A stretch of DNA of 64,000 bases from NCBI RefSeq assembly GCF_004364335.1, contig NZ_SOCR01000001.1:1-64000 (forward strand), in the 5' to 3' direction. This document shows, piece by piece, positions 1 to 8,283 of this stretch (the first letter of the stretch is position 1; each line of letters begins with the position of its first letter). The stretch comes from Pseudomonas graminis. GTDB lineage: Bacteria; Pseudomonadota; Gammaproteobacteria; Pseudomonadales; Pseudomonadaceae. Under the pieces are notes generated by a model. That model made no database searches, was not told the origin of the DNA, and saw only the letters and a program-made list of their open reading frames with translations. The position numbers and the translations under genes were made by a program.

Positions 1-584
1 ATCGCCTTGTTGCGCACCAGTCCTTCTTCGCGAATTTTGACACGCAGGGCATCGAAGAAAATAACCGGATACATCGGCTCCAGAGGCCGCTGTTGCCACG
101 CACCGATCTCAGCCATGACCTCGTCGGTGACAGAGCTGATGAAGTCAGGCGAAACGTCCGTACCGTACTGCTCGGAGAGAAACGCGCGGATTTCCCTGAC
201 CGTCATTCCTCGGGCGTACATGGCGATGATTTTGTCGTCAAAACCGGTGTAACGGCGCTCGTGCTTGGGGATCAAAATGGGCGAAAAGCTACCGTCTCGG
301 TCGCGAGGAATATCCAGCCGGATCGGGCCATCCCCGGTCAGAACCGTCTTGCCGCTTTTGCCATTACGCTGGTTAGTTTCATCCTTTGGGCGCTGCGCGC
401 CCGACGGATAGCCCAGGTGATGGCCGAGTTCGGCACTCAGGGCTCGCTCGATCAACGCCTTTTTGAACGCCGCAGAGGCGTCCTCGATGGCTTCAGCGGT
501 CATCAATCCGCCGCCGAACTGCTCAAGCAGCTCCTTAGGGATTTTCGGTAGCTCACGCAACGCAGGTTTCTTTTTGGTTGGCAT
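1..584 (-). CDS. IS256-family transposase, C-terminal part outside window
   Basis: This is the N-terminal half of a Mutator/IS256-type DDE transposase, which cuts and rejoins the element ends. About 194 residues are visible. They open with MPTKKKPALRELPK, pass through a basic linker containing NGKSGKTV and LDIPRDR, and reach the start of the catalytic core at VIFFDALRVKIR, where the aspartate is the first residue of the DDE triad. The start is the ATG at 584-582, preceded by a strong AGGAGGTG. An out-of-frame ATG four bases upstream is ignored. The reading frame is open throughout. The remaining catalytic residues are beyond the edge, so activity cannot be judged. Confidence 0.93.
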   Translation of the reverse strand, partial: MPTKKKPALRELPKIPKELLEQFGGGLMTAEAIEDASAAFKKALIERALSAELGHHLGYPSGAQRPKDETNQRNGKSGKTVLTGDGPIRLDIPRDRDGSFSPILIPKHERRYTGFDDKIIAMYARGMTVREIRAFLSEQYGTDVSPDFISSVTDEVMAEIGAWQQRPLEPMYPVIFFDALRVKIREEGLVRNKA

Positions 585-614
585 ACATGCACCTCCTACT
601 CATGTTATGCCCAA

Positions 615-636
615 ACACAAAATTTCTGACACCCCC
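615..636. repeat. Probable terminal inverted repeat of the IS256-type element
   Basis: On the minus strand this reads GGGGGTGTCAGAAATTTTGTGT, 30 bases upstream of the transposase start, matching the general form of IS256-family ends. The partner repeat is outside the window, so the exact boundary is inferred. Confidence 0.65.
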
Positions 637-657
637 TGATATGCATAAGCCACGCAG

Positions 658-2055
658 CTAAACAAGCCGTTCTTGCACCAGCGCATTGCGAATAACCACC
701 AGCATCGACTCAATATCCTGATCCCAATCCACCGTCCCGCTGATCCGCAAACACTGCTGATGCAACCCCCGCACACTGAACAACTCCCCTGGCGCCACCA
801 CGATCCGCTGTTCCAGCAACCGATTGAACACCCGCGCCATATCCACCCGATGCACACTCTCCAGCCAGATCGACGCCCCACCCCGAGGACGCGCAAACGT
901 CACCTCATCCCCCAGATACGCCTCAACCCCGCTCGCCAACTCACCGACTCGCTGCTCAAGACAACCACGCAACTCCCCCATATGCCGATCCAGCTGCCCC
1001 GACGCGTACAACCGCGCGATCGCCTTCTGCCGGACCGGCGGCAACCGAAACGAGCGCAACACCCACTGCTGATGCAACAGCGCCCGTGAATGCCGACTCA
1101 ACAGATACCCGAAGGGCGCCTCCAGCCCGATCATCTTGTCGAACGCCCCCAGCACCAACAACCGGTCCGGATCAATCAAATCCCGGAACGGCGAACGGTC
1201 GTCCTCAAAACACAACGCGCCATGGGTATCGTTCTCCAGCACCCACAACCCGTGCAGGTTCAGCACCTCCGCCATCTGCGCACGCTGGGCGGATGGCATT
1301 ATCTGCCCACGAACCGGGTCCATCTGCGACGACACAATAGCCATCTTCACGTCTTCCCGCTGGATCACCGCACCCAGCTCATCGACATCGATCCCTCCTT
1401 GTGCGTCGGTGCAGACTTCGATCACCCGAATCCCGTACGTCTGCAGCGTGCGCAGGATGCTCCAGCCGCACGGCGACTCCACCAGCAGGGCGCCGTCGCG
1501 CAGTTGCAACGCTTCGATCACGGCTTTCAGCACGCCGGTCTTGTCCGGGCCGATGAACACGTTGTCCGGGTGCCAGCAGTGCTCGGTGGACGAGGTGTAG
1601 TGGCCGGCCAGGGCCGTGCGCAGCTCGACATCGCCGAAGGGCTGAAAACGCGGGTCGGGCTGGCAAGGATAATGACGCATGAGGTCGCGCTCAACGCTCA
1701 ATAACGCGCCGTGAAGCGACAGCAACAGCGTCGGTTCATCGGCGCCAAAGACGAACATGTCCGGGCGCCGGGCGCTGGCATGAAAACGCGTGAACACGTC
1801 ATCGCCTTCCAGCGGCAAGTCGTTGCAGGGGTTGGGCAGCGCGAAATAGCCGGATTTGGGTACGGCGCAGATGCGCCCTTCTTTTTCGAGCAGGCTGTAG
1901 GCGTTCTGCACCGTGGAAATCGACACCCGCAGCCGTCGCGCCAGCAGCCGCAACGAGGGCAAGCGCACAGCCGGCCCGGCGGACAGTTCGTTGGTCAGCC
2001 TGAGCAGGTAGCGGTAAACCATCTGGTAAGCGAAGTCGGTCTTGTTGTTATTCAT
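658..2055 (-). CDS. MocR-type regulator (GntR HTH fused to aminotransferase-like domain)
   Basis: This is a predicted PLP-dependent transcription regulator of the MocR/PdxR subfamily, 465 residues. Residues 1-75 are a winged helix of the GntR type (VRLPSLRLLARRLRVSISTVQNAYSLLEKEG). The rest is a type I aminotransferase fold. Such proteins usually sense an amino acid, amine or vitamin B6 compound rather than catalyse. The start at 2055 (MNNNKTDF) is chosen because GGAAGGGG lies just upstream. An in-frame ATG at 2142 is possible but would add an unusual 29-residue tail. The gene follows the PP-loop gene on the same strand, so the two are probably co-transcribed. The ligand and target are unknown. 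Confidence 0.88.
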   Translation of the reverse strand: MNNNKTDFAYQMVYRYLLRLTNELSAGPAVRLPSLRLLARRLRVSISTVQNAYSLLEKEGRICAVPKSGYFALPNPCNDLPLEGDDVFTRFHASARRPDMFVFGADEPTLLLSLHGALLSVERDLMRHYPCQPDPRFQPFGDVELRTALAGHYTSSTEHCWHPDNVFIGPDKTGVLKAVIEALQLRDGALLVESPCGWSILRTLQTYGIRVIEVCTDAQGGIDVDELGAVIQREDVKMAIVSSQMDPVRGQIMPSAQRAQMAEVLNLHGLWVLENDTHGALCFEDDRSPFRDLIDPDRLLVLGAFDKMIGLEAPFGYLLSRHSRALLHQQWVLRSFRLPPVRQKAIARLYASGQLDRHMGELRGCLEQRVGELASGVEAYLGDEVTFARPRGGASIWLESVHRVDMARVFNRLLEQRIVVAPGELFSVRGLHQQCLRISGTVDWDQDIESMLVVIRNALVQERLV

Positions 2056-2157
2056 CGAACACCCCTTCCATGCGCAAGGCGCAGGGTTATTGAGAAAGAG
2101 CCCCGTCGACCGCCCGAGGCTCGGCGCATCCCGTAGCGTCATTTCACCGTGCAGCCT

Positions 2158-3660
2158 TCAGCGCCCCGAAATCAGTTCCGTGGTCAGGGCGCCGGTGTGC
2201 GGGTCGACCGTCGCCACCCGGTGTTTGTCGGGGTCGCTGGCGCGTACCCGGGCGATGATCGAGCGGTCGTCGTTAAAGTCCACGTGGCGCTTGGCGTACA
2301 GCGATTGCAGCCCCTTCAGGCTCAGGCCGCTGACTTCCACCAGCCAGTGCGGCACGAGGTCCGGAACGAGCTGCCCGGCGAGGGTCTTGTGCAGATCGCT
2401 GAGCCCCACCAGCATGCCGGGGTGATAGCGACGCAGGAAATCCTCAAGCCGGGCGCCGGCGTCTACAAAGGGGGAAAACAACAGGCACACCCATTGGGTC
2501 TCGCCCAGGCCAAACGCCTCCTGACCGTAGCCTTCGGCAAGCTGACGGCGATCGTCGATTTTTTCGGGGCTGTCGTAGGCGGCCAGCGCCTGGGCGATCA
2601 ATCGGGCAGGCATGCGTTTGCGGCGCATCATGGCCGCCGCCAGCTCCAGGTACTCGGCGATGCCTTCGCTGTACGCCCGCCCTTCGATGAATTCGGCCTT
2701 TAGTCCGCGCAGGTGGGCCATCAGCAGCGGGTTGGCGCAGTCGGACTCACTGAAGTTAAACGCCAGGTCATCGAACCGGAAGCCCAGAAAGTCAGTGAGC
2801 AGCCCCCAGTGTTCCTCGGTGCGAAAGCCAATGAGGTCCGCCGCGGTCAGCAAGGTCGGGGCGATGGTTCGGTTCAGGTAGACGGGTGGCCGGCCATAGC
2901 CCAACGCGTCGGCCGACTCGCCGTACAGCTCCTCGTAGTAAGCGCGCCCGACACGGTCGATGACGCTCAATGCGCCGCTGAAACCCAAGGTGTGCCAAGG
3001 CTCGATTTTCTGCCCGCCATGGCGCGCCAGACGCATGATCCACGTCGCATATTGCTTCTGCTCCTTGAGCGAGTCGCCGCTGATCACCGCATTGACGCCG
3101 TCACCCCAGCTGGCGGCGCGCACCATGAAATCCGCCATGCCCAGATAACAGCTGTTGCAGAAGGTGGTCCGCGCATCGCCCGCGGTCAGGTGCCCGCCCA
3201 GCAGCAGGTCGGAGCGGTTCTGTTCCCGACCCGCCGTCGAAAAAGGCAAGTCGGGCTCGAAGACCTGCACGTACTGATGATCGATCACCAGCAGCTCGAC
3301 CCTCGGGTCGTCGTGCAGAAACAACGCCGAATAACAGCGGTCGATGTTGCCCATCACCGCCGAGGTAATGCCCGCATGGCGCATATTGGCCACCCGCAGC
3401 CTGAACGTGGCCGGCCCCCGTGCAGCAATGCTCAGTTGCGCGGCACGCAACATGGCCACGGTATAGGCGCTGTCCTTGCCGCCGCTGAAGGCCACCAGCA
3501 CTTTATAGCCGCCGATCCTGTCTATCCCGCCCGCAGCGACGATCAGACGCTGTATCAATAACTGAAGCGCGGTTCGTTCGTTGCGATTCATATAACCCGA
3601 GAGGCGTTGCAGCACTTGCTGATAGACGTAGTTCATGGCTTGTTCGTGCATTGAACTCAT
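2158..3660 (-). CDS. PP-loop (N-type ATP pyrophosphatase) protein of unknown substrate
   Basis: The protein has 500 residues and an unmistakable PP-loop, VAFSGGKDSAYTVAML (SGGKDS at about residues 59-64). This motif activates a substrate by adenylation in tRNA thiolases, GMP synthetase and similar enzymes. A Cys pair, FCNSCYLGMADF (about residues 168 and 171), could bind metal or carry sulfur, as in TtcA-like or sugar-amidotransferase-like relatives. About 250 further C-terminal residues match no domain I recognise. Starts at 3726, 3660 (MSSMHEQ) and 3651 are all possible; 3660 is a compromise because no site has a strong ribosome-binding sequence. The MocR regulator lies directly downstream. 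I cannot assign the substrate. Confidence 0.8.
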   Translation of the reverse strand: MSSMHEQAMNYVYQQVLQRLSGYMNRNERTALQLLIQRLIVAAGGIDRIGGYKVLVAFSGGKDSAYTVAMLRAAQLSIAARGPATFRLRVANMRHAGITSAVMGNIDRCYSALFLHDDPRVELLVIDHQYVQVFEPDLPFSTAGREQNRSDLLLGGHLTAGDARTTFCNSCYLGMADFMVRAASWGDGVNAVISGDSLKEQKQYATWIMRLARHGGQKIEPWHTLGFSGALSVIDRVGRAYYEELYGESADALGYGRPPVYLNRTIAPTLLTAADLIGFRTEEHWGLLTDFLGFRFDDLAFNFSESDCANPLLMAHLRGLKAEFIEGRAYSEGIAEYLELAAAMMRRKRMPARLIAQALAAYDSPEKIDDRRQLAEGYGQEAFGLGETQWVCLLFSPFVDAGARLEDFLRRYHPGMLVGLSDLHKTLAGQLVPDLVPHWLVEVSGLSLKGLQSLYAKRHVDFNDDRSIIARVRASDPDKHRVATVDPHTGALTTELISGR

Positions 3661-3900
3661 GGCTTCAACACCCGACTGATCAGCCTGGCGACACTGCTCG
3701 CCATGTCGACCTTGATAACTTGGCATGAGGCAGGCCCAACAGGAGTGGGCGCGGCGGATCGATCATCAGGCAAAGCAAAGGGCGGCAGGTCAACAAGCAT
3801 CGACTCGTTCCTTGAGCATTTAATTATTGAAACTATTATCGACGCACCCTGAACAATTACAAGCCAGCCATCACCGACACGTTAATGTTCTCATTTCGAC

Positions 3901-3917
3901 AATTCCGAACCGGAATT
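3901..3917. promoter_or_regulatory. Perfect dyad, candidate operator of the PP-loop/MocR operon
   Basis: AATTCCG and CGGAATT are exact inverted copies separated by AAC. The dyad lies in the AT-rich leader 184-241 bases upstream of the possible starts of the PP-loop gene. It could bind the operon's own MocR regulator. No binding evidence exists, so the role is inferred from position and symmetry only. Confidence 0.35.
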
Positions 3918-4030
3918 AAACAAGGATGTTTAAATAAGGGTTTATTAAAACGAACAGCCCATCGATTCGAAAAGTTTTATCAACGCCACGCACGTGGCGC
4001 GTGGATCACTCCATTAAACACCCCATAAAC

Positions 4031-4063
4031 AAAAAAGCCTTCCAGAACATTCCGGAAGGCTTC
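4031..4063 (-). terminator. Rho-independent terminator after the MDR oxidoreductase gene
   Basis: Read on the minus strand, GGAAGGC pairs with GCCTTCC (4054-4060 with 4037-4043) and is followed directly by six T residues. It lies about 120 bases downstream of the oxidoreductase stop at 4182. Confidence 0.8.
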
Positions 4064-4181
4064 AGAGAATACAACGTGACCGATGACTGACAGGGCGGAT
4101 ACCTTTAACCCGGTCTCCGACACCTCAATCCCGACGCCAGGTCAAAAGCGTCGAGCATTCAATGAGCGCGATGGTCTGCCC

Positions 4182-5204
4182 TCAGGATGGATCAACCTCA
4201 ACCACCACGCGACCGCCCACCGGGCAACCGTCCATCAAACGGTGCGCCTCGACCAACTGATCGAACGGGAACACCTTGGTGATCTGCGGTAACAGCATGC
4301 CATCCGCCGTCATCTGGTTGATGTCGCGCAAGGCACGCTTGATCGCCTCTTCGTCCTGCTTGATGCCCAGCTCCGGCTTGCCGGTGAAGTTGCCCACACA
4401 GTGCACAAAGAACTGAATGTTCTTCTGAAACGCTGCACACGCCGGAAACGGCGTCTGGTTGCCGCCTTGCAGGCCATAGAGAATCAGACTGCCACGGGGT
4501 GCCAGCACATCACCCAGAATCGACATCTGCGGGCCACCCAAACCGTCGAGGACAATGTCCACGCCACGGTTGTCGGTGTAGCGGTTGATCGTCAGAAGCA
4601 AATCCTCTTCCTCGGTGACGATCACCTTGTCCGCACCCATTTTCAGCAGGTATTCGCGGCACGCGTCGGTCTTGGTCGCCGCGATCACCTTGACGCCGAG
4701 CGCCTTGCCCAGTTGCAGGAACGCAGGGCCCGCGCAATGGCTGGCGTCGGTGACCAGCGCCGTTTGCCCGGGTTTTGCCCGCGCCAATTCAACGAAAGCA
4801 AAGTACGCCACCAGCATCGGCGTGTAATGAACGGCCGCCTCATTGGGCGTGAGCACGTCCGGATAGCGGGTCACGGAAGTCTGGGGCAGCAGAATCAGCT
4901 CGCCGTAGACCGGGTACACATTGACGTCAGCCGAAGGAAAGCTGGCAACCTTGTCCCCCACTTTCAGCTCGGTCACGCCATCGCCGATGGCGGTAATGAC
5001 GCCCGCCATTTCCGAACCCAGGCCGGCCGGCAGGCGAGCCTGGGATGAAGCCAGATTTTGTCGCCACAGCACGTCGTACCAGGTGACGCCGATCGCCTGG
5101 ACGCGCACTTGCACCTCACCGGGTGCAGGCAACGCGACCGGCAGCTCTTCTACTTTGAGCACCTCGGCCGGACCGAACTGATGAAAACGGATCGTGCGGG
5201 ACAT
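4182..5204 (-). CDS. Zinc-independent MDR/quinone-oxidoreductase family protein
   Basis: This is a 340-residue medium-chain dehydrogenase/reductase, probably NADPH-dependent and cytosolic. The N-terminal GroES-like domain has the typical FGPAEVLKVEE start and GSEMAGVITAIGDGV turn. The Rossmann part follows (ALVTDASHCAGPAFLQLGKALG, residues about 145-170), then VDIVLDGLGG. The zinc-binding cysteines of alcohol dehydrogenases are absent, which favours the quinone oxidoreductase (QOR-like) branch. Usual family length is 320-345, so the gene looks intact. A LysR regulator starts 485 bases away on the other strand and may control it. The substrate is not predictable from the sequence. Confidence 0.88.
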   Translation of the reverse strand: MSRTIRFHQFGPAEVLKVEELPVALPAPGEVQVRVQAIGVTWYDVLWRQNLASSQARLPAGLGSEMAGVITAIGDGVTELKVGDKVASFPSADVNVYPVYGELILLPQTSVTRYPDVLTPNEAAVHYTPMLVAYFAFVELARAKPGQTALVTDASHCAGPAFLQLGKALGVKVIAATKTDACREYLLKMGADKVIVTEEEDLLLTINRYTDNRGVDIVLDGLGGPQMSILGDVLAPRGSLILYGLQGGNQTPFPACAAFQKNIQFFVHCVGNFTGKPELGIKQDEEAIKRALRDINQMTADGMLLPQITKVFPFDQLVEAHRLMDGCPVGGRVVVEVDPS

Positions 5205-5689
5205 TTCGAACCTCGCCTTATGAACCTTGATGCCATGAACTCTATCCGGACGCCGCCGGTAACACTATCAGTGGCTATTAATAGTCAACATGCCTGCTGT
5301 CGATTCTGATGATGCAGGCGCTCGCCAAATCTGTAGCGGCCGTCCCGGGCCAGCTGGGCGCACATTGTTGGGTGCTCACCGCGACATTGCAACCCGGAGG
5401 CCACATATCGATGAATCCCGCGTCCCACGCTGGCTGCATCGGCCCGGATTACAAAGGGCCAGTACGTAGAAATTGGTGTGTATATAACCGTCAAGGTTTC
5501 ATCGACGCGCGTCGGCGGGCCTCAGCGGTGGTGGCGGGAAGCGCATTTACAGACACGCAGGAAAATTCAACGATGCAGACAACCGGTATTTACCCGTAAT
5601 ATCCCTGCCTGAGTTGAACACGTGGCGCGCGTCTGGGCCGCCGCTGCTGTTTTGAAAATGTATCGACCAACGTCCCCGAGACCCCCGTC
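5205..5689. other. Divergent intergenic region between MDR gene and LysR gene
   Basis: The 485 bases carry no supportable gene. They hold the promoters of both flanking genes. The dyad CTATTAATAG at 5275-5284 lies about 70 bases upstream of the oxidoreductase start and is a possible LysR-type binding site. Nothing else in the stretch was recognised. Confidence 0.5.
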
Positions 5690-6604
5690 ATGAATCGCAA
5701 CGACCTGCGTCGCGTCGACCTCAACCTGCTCATCGTTTTCGAAACACTGATGCACGAACGCAGCGTCACCCGCGCTGCCGAGAAGCTGTTCCTCGGTCAG
5801 CCGGCGATCAGTGCAGCGTTGTCGCGGTTGCGCGGGCTGTTCGACGATCCGCTGTTCGTGCGCACCGGGCGCAGCATGGAACCCACCGCGCGGGCCATCG
5901 AGATCTTTGGTCTGCTGTCCCCTGCCCTGGACTCCATTTCCACCGCCGTCAGCCGCGCCGCCGACTTCGACCCGGCCACCAGCACGGCGGTGTTCCGCAT
6001 CGGCCTGTCCGATGAAGTCGAATTCGCCCTGCTGCCGTCACTGCTCAAGCGTCTGCGCTCGGAGGCGCCAGGCATCGTGCTGGTGGTACGCCGCACCAAC
6101 TACATCCTGATGCCGGCGCTGCTGTCTTCCGGCGAAATCTCCATCGGCGTCAGCTACACCGACGACCTCCCCGCCAACGCCAAGCGCAAAGTGCTGCGCC
6201 GCAGCAAACCCAAACTGCTGCGCGCCGACACCATGCCAGGGCCAATCACCCTGGACGACTTCTGCGCCCGCCCCCACGCACTGGTGTCCTTCGCCGGCGA
6301 CCTGGGCGGTTTCATCGACGAGCACCTGGAAAAAATCGGCCGCAAACGTCACGTCGTGCTGGCGGTTCCGCAGTTCAACGGGTTGGCCACGCTGATTGCC
6401 GGAACCGACATTGTGGCGACAGTGCCGGACTACGCTGCCGCCGTGCTGACGGCTGCCGGAGGTGTGCGCTCGGAAGAATTGCCGATCGAATCGCGTACGT
6501 TTGAGCTGCACATGGCCTGGCGCGGGTCACAGGACAATGATCCGGGGGAGAGATGGTTAAGGTCGCGGATACAGATGTTTTTTGGGGATCCGGATAGCTT
6601 GTAA
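5690..6604 (+). CDS. LysR-family transcription regulator (NodD/SyrM-like branch)
   Basis: The protein has 304 residues. The N-terminal winged helix is complete (RSVTRAAEKLFLGQPAISAALSRLR, about residues 25-50), followed by DDPLFVRTGRSMEPTARA. The rest is a periplasmic-binding-like effector domain. The opening RRVDLNLLIVFETLMHE is typical of the NodD-like branch. The ATG at 5690 is the only plausible start. The gene is divergent from the MDR oxidoreductase at 4182-5204, the usual arrangement of a LysR regulator and its target. The effector is unknown. Confidence 0.92.
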   Translation: MNRNDLRRVDLNLLIVFETLMHERSVTRAAEKLFLGQPAISAALSRLRGLFDDPLFVRTGRSMEPTARAIEIFGLLSPALDSISTAVSRAADFDPATSTAVFRIGLSDEVEFALLPSLLKRLRSEAPGIVLVVRRTNYILMPALLSSGEISIGVSYTDDLPANAKRKVLRRSKPKLLRADTMPGPITLDDFCARPHALVSFAGDLGGFIDEHLEKIGRKRHVVLAVPQFNGLATLIAGTDIVATVPDYAAAVLTAAGGVRSEELPIESRTFELHMAWRGSQDNDPGERWLRSRIQMFFGDPDSL

Positions 6605-6644
6605 CGGATGGCCCGTGGACATTTATTGAAGAGCAACGCCAGCA

Positions 6645-7019
6645 ATGAAACATCCAACTCCCTGCTACACGCTGTTCACTGTGATGCTTTCACTGTTCTG
6701 CCAACCCGTCCTGGCATCGTCGTGGCAGATCTGCAGGATGGAGTTGCGTATTACTGATGTCGTGACAAAACCCTTTCCACAGTTGCAGGCCGAGATCCTG
6801 GAAGTGAGCGCAAAAACGGCCAATGTCGTCTGCCCGGAGCGGGGCGCGACTTTCATGTTTACGCCGGAAACGTCGGACTATCAGGCGGTGCTTCCACGCC
6901 GAAGCTGGCCAAAAAAAGGGCAAGTGGTGCGCTTTGATTACCGGTACCTGGACGGCACCTGTAAAGGCGACGGTAATGCTTATCCTTGCCGGATTAAGCA
7001 CTACTCGTTGCCGAGGTAA
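6645..7019 (+). CDS. Small secreted protein, unknown function
   Basis: The protein has 124 residues with a clear signal peptide: a basic start, then a hydrophobic LFTVMLSLFCQPVLA core and a likely cut after about residue 24. The mature part has four cysteines (in SSWQIC, NVVCPE, GTCKGD and YPCRIKHYS), which suggests two disulfides in the periplasm or outside. It resembles no family I can name. It begins 41 bases after the LysR gene on the same strand and could be read with it. The coding signal is good, but the function is open. Confidence 0.75.
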   Translation: MKHPTPCYTLFTVMLSLFCQPVLASSWQICRMELRITDVVTKPFPQLQAEILEVSAKTANVVCPERGATFMFTPETSDYQAVLPRRSWPKKGQVVRFDYRYLDGTCKGDGNAYPCRIKHYSLPR

Positions 7020-7262
7020 TAAAATCGAATCTCATCTTCACACTGGTTGATTTGCAGCATCGCGTTTTGAATAGCGGCACCGCGCGATCACACGCATCAG
7101 GGCGTCGCAACTTCAGCACTTCACCATAAAGCAATGCACAAAGCCCCCACCGGGATCCAGTGAGCATCAGGCCTTTTGCCCCATCCAATTATCGTTTACG
7201 CGAACCGCCCCGCTCTGATTAACATTTTCGAGTCCTGAATAAGGGTTTGACAGCGGATCGCA

Positions 7263-8171
7263 TCAACCAGCCTGTCCCCCCAACGCCCGCCTGGCACCGC
7301 CGACAGCCTCCCCCCAAAACCCCTCCGCCGCCTGACTCAACTGCGCCTTCGGCCGGGTCAGGTGAATCTCCAGCGGAATGTCCCAGCTTTCATCCAGCGC
7401 TCTGACCAAACGCCCTTCCAGCACTTCCTGCTCGGTGAGGCTTTTGGGCAGCCACGCCACGCCTTTGCTCTCCAGCGCCATGGACATCAGCACGGCGGCA
7501 AGGTGGCTGCTGAAGAGCGGTTTGAGGTGAAGGTAATCTTCTTTGCCCCGCAGTCTGTGGGCGACGATACGTCCCAGCCCGGATTCATGGGTGTACGCCA
7601 GATACGGCAGTGCCGCCGGCGCGGTGCCGAAACGGGTTGACGTGCTCGCCAGGGGCACCAGCACGTCCTCACCGACCTTCTTGCTGATGAACTGATCAGG
7701 GGCCAGCAGCGGCGGCACGTCGGGGTGGCGATGGCAGAGCAGAAACTGCACCTGGCCATGGATCAGCATCTGCTCGCACACGGCCATGCTGTCGGAGTGC
7801 AGTTGCACGGCCTCGATGAGCGCGCCGTTTTCCGAGCTTCGCAGCCACTTGGGAAAGAAGGTGAACGACAGCGAATGAGTCGCCGCGAACTTGAGTGACC
7901 GCGCTGCCATCCCGGCCACTTCCTGGGCCTCGTTGCGCATCCGGTACAGGTGCCGGGCCGCCTCCTGAGCACTGGGCAAAATCTGCCGGCCGGCTTCGGT
8001 CAGCGTTGCGCCCTGTGGTGTGCGCACGAACAACTCCACGCCCATCCAGTTCTCCAGCGAGCGAACGCGGCGGCTGAAGGCCGGTTGGGTCACGTGCCGT
8101 GCTTCGGCTGCACGGACAAAGCTGCCGTACTCCGCCAGCGCTGAAAGGTCTTCGAGCCAGACGAGTTCCAA
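7263..8171 (-). CDS. LysR-family regulator, probably of the tartrate dehydratase gene
   Basis: The protein has 302 residues. The start is taken as the TTG at 8171 (M)ELVWLEDLSALAEYGSF because a perfect AGGAGG sits nine bases upstream (8181-8186). Upstream ATGs add a Cys-rich tail that is not LysR-like. The winged helix (SFVRAAEARHVTQPAFSRRVRSLE) and LFVRTPQGATLTEAG are standard. The gene is divergent from the tarD-like gene with a 112-base shared control region. By the usual LysR logic it should activate that gene with tartrate or a related acid. The ligand is inferred from context. Confidence 0.9.
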   Translation of the reverse strand: MELVWLEDLSALAEYGSFVRAAEARHVTQPAFSRRVRSLENWMGVELFVRTPQGATLTEAGRQILPSAQEAARHLYRMRNEAQEVAGMAARSLKFAATHSLSFTFFPKWLRSSENGALIEAVQLHSDSMAVCEQMLIHGQVQFLLCHRHPDVPPLLAPDQFISKKVGEDVLVPLASTSTRFGTAPAALPYLAYTHESGLGRIVAHRLRGKEDYLHLKPLFSSHLAAVLMSMALESKGVAWLPKSLTEQEVLEGRLVRALDESWDIPLEIHLTRPKAQLSQAAEGFWGEAVGGARRALGGQAG

Positions 8172-8283
8172 GGGGCCATGCCTCCTGTGCATAGGGTGCG
8201 GCATTAATAGCATTGGGCGCGTAACGTCGCAAAGCCTAACGTGGGGACACGAACAACAGCACGTACAACAAGAGTAACCCGCC

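Larger units (their letters stand above)
1..636 (-). mobile_element. IS256-family insertion sequence, one end
   Basis: A transposase reading frame runs off the left edge. On its 5' side lies a terminal-repeat-like sequence at 615-636, rich in ACACAAAATTT followed by CTGACACCCC, as is usual for IS256-family ends. The other end and any target duplication lie outside the window. The element ends about 22 bases from the stop codon of the MocR-type gene, so it sits just behind that gene without breaking it. Confidence 0.85.
3661..4181. other. AT-rich gene-free stretch with palindromes and a terminator
   Basis: No convincing gene lies here. Bases 3820-3970 are markedly AT-rich and probably hold the promoter of the PP-loop operon. 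Two dyads stand out: 3901-3917 (AATTCCG-AAC-CGGAATT, perfect 7-base arms) and 3984-3999 (CGCCAC-GCAC-GTGGCG). A terminator for the leftward oxidoreductase gene follows at 4031-4063. Confidence 0.6.
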
